From contig JAHJXP010000030.1 in assembly GCA_018827585.1 (NCBI GenBank), positions 1-7,101 on the forward strand: 7,101 nucleotides of DNA, in the 5' to 3' direction. Below, piece after piece: positions 1-4,281 of the stretch. The position numbers and the translations under genes are program-made. Below the pieces are notes generated by a model. That model had not been told where the DNA came from, searched no databases, and saw only the letters and a list, made by a program, of their open reading frames with translations. Source of the DNA: Pseudomonadota bacterium. Its GTDB lineage: Bacteria > Desulfobacterota > Syntrophia > Syntrophales > UBA5619. Position 1 is the first letter of the stretch. Each line of letters begins with the position of its first letter.

Positions 1-127
1 CGCTGTTTCTGAGACTGGAACTCAGGCTTTTGGAGATGCCCGCGAAGGTGGAAAGCTGCTGGCGTTTTTCCGTATTGACCTTGATCAGGTTTAGATTGTC
101 GTAGGTGAAGGCGGCGTTGCTCAACAG
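1..127 (-). pseudogene. In-frame continuation of the GAF sensor gene beyond the amber codon (partial)
   Basis: Reading on in the same frame after the TAG gives 42 uninterrupted codons to the window edge, beginning LLSNAAFTYDNLNLIKVNTE. This matches the usual end of a GAF domain (last helix, of the 'anqaaiAienarLy' type) and then a polar, helical linker (ISKSLSSSLRNS) as commonly precedes a second GAF or an output domain. There is no new ATG or ribosome binding site next to the stop. I infer that 1-949 is one gene broken by a point nonsense change, a sequencing error, or a read-through codon. The 3' end lies outside the window. Confidence 0.6.
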
Positions 128-949
128 CTATGATAGGACATCGGCGTCCTCCTGTGTGTAGGGGATGTCCGCCGTCTTGCGGGAGAGGGTGAGCACCCCG
201 AAAACCTCGTGGATCCCCTTGAGGGGCATGCAGAGGAAGGACTTGGTGGCGTAATGGGGGCGGTTCCCCCGCCCGAAACGGTGATCCGTTTCGACGTCGG
301 CGATGATGAGGGGGGATTTATTGATCACGGCGAATTTGGCGATGCTGGTCGCAAAGTCCGTCCGGTCCCCTTTTTTGACAAGGTCGCCGAGCCCGTAAGT
401 GGCGTGGACGACGAAGGATTCCCGCCTCTTGCCCTCCAGGATAAGGACGGAGCCTACGTCCGAGTTGGTCAGTTTCAGGGCGCGTTCCATGGTGATTGCA
501 AACAGGTCGTCGCTCTCGAAGGTGACGTAGCACAGATCGGACAGCTCTTTGAGGGTGGCGAGTTGTGAGCCCCGCTTTTCCAGATTGGTGAAACTGTTCC
601 GGAGTTCTTTTTCGACAGTCCGGAAGGATTGGACGATCCCCTGCAGTTCATTGGTTGCGGCCGGTTTGCCGGATTTTTCAAGAGTCCGGGGCAGGTCGGA
701 TATGCTTGCGGATGTCTTGCGGATATCGTCGAAAATCCGGCGGATCATGACATATCCGGCAAGCGAGGAGCACAGTAGCGCGAGAATGAATACCGGGATG
801 TACTCATCCTCCAGGAAGTTGTAGCTCAGGCCGAAGTAGAGTAATCCCAAAATCGGCACGAAAAAGAAAAGGGCGAAGATGATGGGCAGACGGTAATAGA
901 TCCCCTTGCTTTCCAGGGAGAGATAGTACAGCTTTTTCCTCAGATTCAT
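128..949 (-). CDS. Two-TM membrane sensor protein with GAF domain, ended by an in-frame amber codon
   Basis: Likely an inner-membrane signalling protein; the output domain is not visible. The start is the ATG at 949-947, preceded by GGAG about 9 nt upstream; the open frame further upstream is antisense to tatD and is not part of the gene. The 273 visible residues hold two hydrophobic helices (about 21-42 and 51-69), a HAMP-like or helical linker (about 70-130), and a GAF domain from about residue 137 with its late beta-strand motif (FGVLTLSRK, 250-258). The TAG at 130-128 falls inside the last GAF helix, immediately after DADVLS, where family members continue with a helix. The frame stays open and GAF-like beyond it, so the natural protein is probably longer. 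GAF domains bind small ligands or mediate dimerisation; the ligand here is unknown. The true full-length product could be a histidine kinase, diguanylate cyclase or phosphatase. Confidence 0.8.
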   Translation of the reverse strand: MNLRKKLYYLSLESKGIYYRLPIIFALFFFVPILGLLYFGLSYNFLEDEYIPVFILALLCSSLAGYVMIRRIFDDIRKTSASISDLPRTLEKSGKPAATNELQGIVQSFRTVEKELRNSFTNLEKRGSQLATLKELSDLCYVTFESDDLFAITMERALKLTNSDVGSVLILEGKRRESFVVHATYGLGDLVKKGDRTDFATSIAKFAVINKSPLIIADVETDHRFGRGNRPHYATKSFLCMPLKGIHEVFGVLTLSRKTADIPYTQEDADVLS

Positions 950-1183
950 CAGGATATCTCCTGGTAATTTTAAATTGTTGCCGGTAATATTAGCAAATCC
1001 GGGGGAAAAATAATAGAAAATAGATGCCCCCATAATAATCGGCGAGGCGAGAGGAACGGAGAGCAAGCTCCCTCCCCGTTCGGGAAATGCGGTGATTTTT
1101 TCGAGAGCCGCGCGTTCTTGGGACAAATCCCGCGGCTGGGGGGCGAAATGTTGAAGAAAGAGGCTTTCGGGGTGCAAGCGGAC
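950..1183. promoter_or_regulatory. Divergent intergenic region between the GAF sensor and tatD
   Basis: The part nearest the sensor gene (about 960-1035) is clearly richer in A and T than its surroundings, as expected for promoter DNA serving the leftward gene, the rightward gene or both. On the minus strand a weak pair TTGCTA and TTAAAA with a 17-nt spacer lies in this AT-rich tract; I see no strong -35/-10 pair on the plus strand. An imperfect inverted repeat, CAGGA-tatc-TCCTG (950-963), covers the sensor's ribosome binding site and could influence its translation. The half nearest tatD is GC-rich and may be tatD coding sequence if translation begins at 1118 or 1148. Confidence 0.4.
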
Positions 1184-1996
1184 ATGACGATCGATACCCA
1201 TGCTCATCTGGAGATGGAGGCGTTTGAAGGCGACCGGGAGGCTGTTCTCAAACGGGCGGCGGAGGCAGGCATTGCTGCAATCATCACGGTCGGGACGACG
1301 ATTCCCGATTGCGAAAAGGCCGTGGCGCTGGCGCGGTCCTATCGGTCCGTATACGCGGCCGTCGGCATCCATCCCCACGATGCAAAGGGGATGGACGACT
1401 CGACCTGCGATCGGCTGCGCGCACTCGCGCGCGAGGATAAAGTGGTAGCGATCGGGGAGATAGGCCTCGACTTCTTCTACAACCTCTCTCCGCGGGAGGT
1501 GCAGATCAGGAGGTTCGAGGAACAGCTCGACCTTGCGGAAGAACTGGAATTGCCCGTGATCATTCACAACCGGGAGGCGCATGCGGAAACCCTCAGGGTG
1601 CTTCGGCCGCGGAAAGGCAGGCTGCGGGGGGTGCTCCACTGTTTTTCCGGCGATCTGGCCATGGCTGGGGAGTGTCTCGCGCTCGGATTCCATCTCTCCG
1701 TGGCGGGTCCCCTGACCTATCCGAAGGCGGGGCGGCTTCGGGATGTTGCCCGCATTATCCCCCTGGACCGGCTTCTGATCGAGACGGACGCCCCGTACCT
1801 CGCCCCGCAAGCGTACCGGGGAAAGCGCAACGAGCCGTCCTACGTCGTGGAGACGGCGCGGCGCCTGGCGGAGATCCGGGGGCTGCCGTTTGAGGATCTG
1901 GCGCGGTTGACGTCGGCCAATGCCCGGCGTCTCTTCAATCTCGACGGAAAGGATGATGATGACGTGCGGGTTGCCGGGAAGGCCGCAGGAGGGTAA
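1184..1996 (+). CDS. tatD: TatD-family metal-dependent hydrolase (putative 3'-5' DNA exonuclease / deoxyribonuclease)
   Basis: A TIM-barrel member of the amidohydrolase superfamily; characterised relatives act as Mg-dependent DNases, with roles proposed in DNA repair and D-aminoacyl-tRNA processing. With the ATG at 1184 the protein has 270 residues, the normal family length, and begins MTIDTHAHL as TatD proteins do. The expected metal ligands are all present: H6 and H8 (THAHL), E92 (IGEIGLD), H128 (IIHNREA), H152 (LHCFSGD) and D202 (ETDAPYL), with the family signatures GIHPH (61-65) and RGKRNEPSYVV (212-222). The ATG at 1148 has a better ribosome site (GGGGGG) but adds 12 unconserved residues; TTG 1118 is also open. 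The last 15 residues (DGKDDDDVRVAGKAAGG) are an acidic, unconserved tail. The gene stands alone, diverging from the sensor gene, and is followed by about 220 nt of non-coding DNA. Exact substrate is not predictable. Confidence 0.93.
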   Translation: MTIDTHAHLEMEAFEGDREAVLKRAAEAGIAAIITVGTTIPDCEKAVALARSYRSVYAAVGIHPHDAKGMDDSTCDRLRALAREDKVVAIGEIGLDFFYNLSPREVQIRRFEEQLDLAEELELPVIIHNREAHAETLRVLRPRKGRLRGVLHCFSGDLAMAGECLALGFHLSVAGPLTYPKAGRLRDVARIIPLDRLLIETDAPYLAPQAYRGKRNEPSYVVETARRLAEIRGLPFEDLARLTSANARRLFNLDGKDDDDVRVAGKAAGG

Positions 1997-2215
1997 GGCG
2001 CAGGATTGCCGCTATGTACGGCCGCGGGACGCCGCCTTCGGATAAAGCGATTGAACCTGTGCAGGGCTTGACCGTGTTGCGGCGAGGCAGCGGCCGCCCC
2101 GCCTCGTCAATCCCGAAGCATGGCCGGCGTATGTGCGGCGTTTCGAACGCACCCTTGGGTTCTCTCACGAAGGATAGAGAGCCTGTCTATCCCTGTGTTG
2201 ATTACGGATTCGTCC
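1997..2215. other. Non-coding, hairpin-rich stretch between tatD and the TPP riboswitch promoter
   Basis: No convincing gene. Several inverted repeats can be read directly: CGAGGC (2083-2088) with GCCTCG (2101-2106), enclosing GCGGCCGC; GTGCG (2133-2137) with CGCAC (2148-2152), which competes with GCGTT-TCG-AACGC (2138-2150); and GGATAGA (2172-2178) with TCTATCC (2186-2192). None has a proper T-run, so none is a classical terminator, although the last is best placed to end the tatD transcript. A minus-strand open frame crosses the stretch and is mentioned under findings. Confidence 0.4.
2172..2192. other. 7-bp perfect inverted repeat downstream of tatD
   Basis: GGATAGA and TCTATCC form a perfect 7-bp stem around a 7-nt loop. 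The following sequence (CCTGTGTTG) is not a T-tract. It may be a weak terminator for tatD or a protein-binding site about 24 nt upstream of the putative riboswitch promoter -35 box. Function is not determined by the sequence. Confidence 0.35.
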
Positions 2216-2244
2216 TTGATTTAGCAGGAAGTTTGGGGTAGAAA
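2216..2244 (+). promoter_or_regulatory. Putative sigma-70-type promoter of the TPP riboswitch transcript
   Basis: TTGATT (2216-2221; 4 of 6 to TTGACA) and TAGAAA (2239-2244; 4 of 6 to TATAAT) are separated by exactly 17 nt. Transcription would begin near 2251, just before the first strand of the riboswitch, which is where it should begin if the aptamer is to fold at the 5' end of the message. Placement relative to the riboswitch is the main support; the boxes alone are moderate. Confidence 0.5.
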
Positions 2245-2257
2245 ATCAGATGAAAAA

Positions 2258-2336
2258 GCAAGGGGTGCCTATTCGGGCTGAGAAAATACCCTTTGAACCT
2301 GACCTGGGTAATGCCACCGTAGGGAATGGTGATTGC
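2258..2336 (+). promoter_or_regulatory. TPP riboswitch (THI element)
   Basis: The conserved core of the thiamine pyrophosphate aptamer is plain: GGGGTGCC (2262-2269), the pyrimidine-sensing GGCTGAGAAAATACCC (2276-2291), TGAACCTGA (2294-2302), and CTGGGTAATGCCA (2304-2316) followed by CGTAGGGAA (2318-2326). Helices visible are GGGT/ACCC (2263-2266 with 2288-2291), a short GCC/GGC arm, CCT/AGG (2298-2300 with 2321-2323) and TGG/CCA (2305-2307 with 2314-2316). In the last arm the usual closing C-G pair is a C-C mismatch (2304 and 2317). The closing helix may be AAAAAGCAA (2253-2261) with TTGCgTTTTT (2333-2342). TPP binding normally lowers expression of thiamine genes in cis; thiN-thiD lie downstream on the same strand but about 390 nt away. 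The expression platform is not certain. Confidence 0.93.
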
Positions 2337-2355
2337 GTTTTTCCATGAATCCATC

Positions 2356-2399
2356 AGCGAGCAAATGCCCCGCGGCTTGCCGCGGGGTAAGCGAGCGAA
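2356..2399. repeat. Perfect 8-bp palindromic hairpin flanked by 10-bp direct repeats
   Basis: CCCCGCGG (2368-2375), loop CTTG, CCGCGGGG (2380-2387) is a perfect hairpin. It is bracketed by AGCGAGCAAA (2356-2365) and AGCGAGCGAA (2390-2399), matching at 9 of 10 positions. This layout resembles a small REP-like palindrome with flanking repeats. The core (GC-R-GC-TT-GC-Y-GC) recurs in the hairpin at 2430-2460, so the two are probably members of one repeat family. No T-run follows immediately. Confidence 0.55.
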
Positions 2400-2400
2400 A

Positions 2401-2469
2401 ACGAGATGGTTTTTTCCTCTTGAGGATCAAAGCTTCTTCGCAGCTTGCTGCGGAGAGCTTCAATCTCGT
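2401..2469. repeat. Nested palindrome, related to the preceding hairpin
   Basis: An outer 7-bp inverted repeat ACGAGAT (2401-2407) / ATCTCGT (2463-2469) encloses CCTC-TT-GAGG (2417-2426) and a strong hairpin of AAGCTTCTTCGCAGC (2430-2444) with GCTGCGGAGAGCTT (2447-2460), with one bulge and one G-U pair. A T6 run (2410-2415) lies inside the structure. Core and loop resemble the hairpin at 2368-2387. It sits in the leader between the riboswitch and thiN. Confidence 0.5.
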
Positions 2470-2473
2470 CGAG

Positions 2474-2508
2474 GGCCATATCCTTATGCAGGGTATGGCC
2501 TTTATTGT
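2474..2508 (+). terminator. Terminator-like hairpin in the leader between TPP riboswitch and thiN
   Basis: GGCCATATCCT (2474-2484) pairs with AGGGTATGGCC (2490-2500) to give an 11-bp stem with one T-G wobble and a 5-nt loop (TATGC), followed by the T-rich TTTATTGT. The stem is convincing; the T-tract is interrupted, so termination efficiency is uncertain. If active, it would cut off thiN-thiD from the riboswitch promoter or act as the riboswitch's expression platform. Confidence 0.5.
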
Positions 2509-2509
2509 T

Positions 2510-2635
2510 GACGACCTCGTAAAAAGTCCGGATGCTGCGTTGCGCTTCACCCTTCGTCGTTGCAGCGTACGCTAAAGTACGCCTCACTCCTCAGGGTTCG
2601 CGCGCCTTGCCTGCGGCGCTTTTTACGAAGCCGTC
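2510..2635. repeat. 126-bp palindromic, MITE-like intergenic element
   Basis: The ends are inverted repeats: GACGACCTCGTAAAAAG (2510-2526) and CTTTTTACGAAGCCGTC (2619-2635), which match at 15 of 17 positions when one is reverse-complemented. Inside, the sequence remains roughly self-complementary: GCGTAC (2565-2570) / GTACGC (2577-2582) at the centre, and CACCCT near 2549 facing AGGGT near 2593. The whole element can fold into one long imperfect hairpin. There is no transposase and no long coding frame. I see no clear target-site duplication. A fragment like its left end (TTATTGTTTGACGGCTTC) recurs at 2670-2687. It resembles palindromic intergenic repeats I associate with deltaproteobacteria, an impression I cannot check here. 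Confidence 0.6.
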
Positions 2636-2691
2636 TTAATTCAAGACTTTGCGGTTTCTTATGAGAGCGTTATTGTTTGACGGCTTCCGGT

Positions 2692-2703
2692 CCTTCATGA
2701 AGG
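2692..2703. promoter_or_regulatory. 12-bp perfect palindrome just upstream of the thiN ribosome binding site
   Basis: CCTTCATGAAGG is a perfect palindrome ending 2 nt before the AGGAAAGGG ribosome binding site of thiN. It could be a repressor site or an RNA hairpin affecting ribosome access, or simply chance; no known operator is recognised. Confidence 0.25.
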
Positions 2704-2722
2704 CGTAGGAAAGGGCGTAAAT

Positions 2723-3400
2723 GTGGAGAAGTTGATTTTTATCGTGTCCGGCGGGGAACTCGGCGATTCGGCGTTTTTTCAGGAAAAGACCTCGGCAGCG
2801 GGGCCCGCGGCGGTGATCTGCGCCGACGGAGGGGCACGCCATCTGAGGGCCGCGGGGATCGCACCCTCTCTCATCGTCGGGGACATGGATTCGCTGGATT
2901 CCGAGGCGGAGAAATATTATGAGGCGATGGGCTGCCGGATCATCCGTCACCCGCCGCAGAAAGACGAGACGGATACCGAGCTGGCGCTCCGGGAGGCGTT
3001 CGACATGGACCCCGCCGAGGTCTGGATCTGGGGGGCGCTGGGCCGCCGGCTGGACCACACCCTGGCGAACCTCTGCCTCCTCGCGCAAGGCGCAAAGCGG
3101 GGGGTCATGGTCAAGCTGGTCGATTCCTGGTGCGATGTGTTTCTCGTCGACCGGCGGACAATTCTCGCAGGGGAGGTGGGCCAGACCGTATCGCTCCTTC
3201 CAATCATGGGAGATGCCTCCGGCATTACACTCACGGGATTCGAATATCCCCTGGCGAAGGCGGCCATGAAGATCGACCGCCCTTACGGGGTCAGCAACCG
3301 CCTGGCGGAGCGGGAGGGGATCATCGAGGTGGAGGCGGGATCTCTCCTCGTGGTGCGGTATTTCCGGCCGGGCGTTTTTCCGGGGGAGGGCAAGGGGTGA
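2723..3400 (+). CDS. thiN: Thiamine pyrophosphokinase
   Basis: Cytoplasmic enzyme that transfers pyrophosphate from ATP to thiamine to give TPP, the cofactor. The 225-residue length and motif order fit the family: SGGE (9-12), ICADGGARHL (32-41), GDMDSL (53-58), KDETDTELAL (80-89), GALGRRLDH (104-112) binding the nucleotide and Mg, then the C-terminal beta-domain with YGVSN (188-192), which contributes to the thiamine pocket. The GTG start at 2723 follows AGGAAAGGG with an 8-nt spacer and gives the expected N-terminus. Its stop overlaps the thiD start (GTGA at 3397-3400), indicating translational coupling. A TPP riboswitch lies upstream, supporting feedback control by its own product, though the leader is long and repeat-filled. 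This is the salvage kinase acting on thiamine, distinct from ThiL acting on thiamine monophosphate. Confidence 0.95.
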   Translation: MEKLIFIVSGGELGDSAFFQEKTSAAGPAAVICADGGARHLRAAGIAPSLIVGDMDSLDSEAEKYYEAMGCRIIRHPPQKDETDTELALREAFDMDPAEVWIWGALGRRLDHTLANLCLLAQGAKRGVMVKLVDSWCDVFLVDRRTILAGEVGQTVSLLPIMGDASGITLTGFEYPLAKAAMKIDRPYGVSNRLAEREGIIEVEAGSLLVVRYFRPGVFPGEGKG

Positions 3401-4281
3401 AACCGGTCCGGGTATTGACGATTGCCGGCTCGGATTCGGGCGGCGGGGCGGGGATCCAGGCGGATCTCAAGACGATCACCGTTCTCGGCGGGTTCGGCAT
3501 GAGCGTCGTCACGGCGCTGACCGCCCAGAACACCCTTGGGGTCCACGGCATCCACGAGGTTCCGCCGGAGTTCGTGGCCGCGCAGTTCGATGCGGTCGCG
3601 ACCGACATCGGGGTCGATGCGGCCAAGACGGGGATGCTGGCCAACTCGGAGATCATCCGGGTAGTGGCCGGAAAGGTCCGCGAGTACGGGATTGAAAAGC
3701 TCGTCGTCGATCCGGTCATGGCGGCCAAGGGGGGAATGGCCCTGATCCGCGAGGAGGCCAAGAGGATCCTCATCGCCGAACTCATCCCGCTGGCCCTCGT
3801 TCTTACGCCCAACATTCCCGAGGCCGAGGTTCTCTCGGGGATGCGGATCGAGACGCTCGCCGACATGAAGGAGGCGGCGCGGATCATCCGGAATTTAGGG
3901 GCGGGAAATGTAGTCGTGAAGGGGGGTCATCTTGCGGGGGATGCGGTCGATCTCCTCTATGACGGCCGGGATTTCCGGGAGTTCCGTTCGCCGCGCATCG
4001 CGACGGAGGACACCCACGGGACCGGCTGCACCTATTCGGCGGCGATCGCCACGGGTCTGGCCCTTGGCAGGGATGTTGCAGGGGCCGTGGCGGAGGCAAA
4101 GCTCTACATCAACGAGGCCTTGCGGCACGCCTGGCGCCTGGGCGGCGGGCACGGACCGACGAACCATCTGGCGCCGCTTTTTGCCTCGGGCGTCGTGGCC
4201 GCGGGAAATGAGCATCATGCGGAAACGGGCGCAGCAGGAAAATCCGCCGGGAGGTCGCATGACCGGGAGCCAAACCCGTAA
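3397..4281 (+). CDS. thiD: Hydroxymethylpyrimidine / phosphomethylpyrimidine kinase
   Basis: Ribokinase-fold enzyme that phosphorylates HMP and HMP-phosphate to HMP-pyrophosphate, the pyrimidine half of thiamine. The GTG start at 3397 overlaps the thiN stop by 4 nt and is preceded by GGAGG; it places the signature near the N-terminus: VLTIAGSDSGGGAGIQADLK (6-25), TALTAQNT (39-46), KTGML (77-81), DPVM (105-108), LTPN (136-139), VKGGH (174-178) and the nucleotide/catalytic loop DTHGTGCTYSAAIA (205-218) with the reactive Cys at 211. The family core ends near GPTNHLAPLF (253-262); the remaining 32 residues are an unconserved tail that overlaps the start of cca. At 294 residues it is slightly longer than the usual 265-270 for that reason. 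No ThiE domain is fused, so the coupling step must be encoded elsewhere. Confidence 0.95.
   Translation: MKPVRVLTIAGSDSGGGAGIQADLKTITVLGGFGMSVVTALTAQNTLGVHGIHEVPPEFVAAQFDAVATDIGVDAAKTGMLANSEIIRVVAGKVREYGIEKLVVDPVMAAKGGMALIREEAKRILIAELIPLALVLTPNIPEAEVLSGMRIETLADMKEAARIIRNLGAGNVVVKGGHLAGDAVDLLYDGRDFREFRSPRIATEDTHGTGCTYSAAIATGLALGRDVAGAVAEAKLYINEALRHAWRLGGGHGPTNHLAPLFASGVVAAGNEHHAETGAAGKSAGRSHDREPNP

Noticed and set aside
128..130. Pyrrolysine or another recoded amino acid at the amber codon
   Set aside because: The site is in a GAF domain, not a methylamine methyltransferase, and no pyl genes or insertion element are visible. Mutation or sequence error is simpler; recoding is kept only as a test in the findings.
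950..1810. Upstream extension of the leftward sensor frame to about 560 residues
   Set aside because: The extension is antisense to tatD and to the intergenic region, is Arg/Pro/His-rich, and a good ATG with ribosome site exists at 949. It is a shadow frame.
2090..2140. Possible RNase HII remnant (minus-strand string GIDEAGRPL resembles the DEAGRGPL active-site motif)
   Set aside because: The following residues (PRRNTVKPCTGS) do not match RNase HII, the remaining catalytic motifs are absent and the frame is short.
2133..2152. tRNA T-arm-like string on the minus strand (GTTCGAAAC with flanking pairs)
   Set aside because: No acceptor, D or anticodon arms can be built around it; it is part of a simple hairpin.
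1997..2722. CRISPR array, SRP RNA or 6S RNA in the long non-coding stretch
   Set aside because: No regularly spaced direct repeats occur, and the conserved SRP loop sequence is absent. Apart from the TPP aptamer, only palindromes and hairpins are found.
2636..2722. Independent thiN promoter (for example TTAATT at 2636 with TATGAG at 2660, or TTGACG at 2677)
   Set aside because: Either the boxes match poorly or no -10 follows at the right distance. A promoter here would make biological sense, but the sequence does not support it well enough to list.
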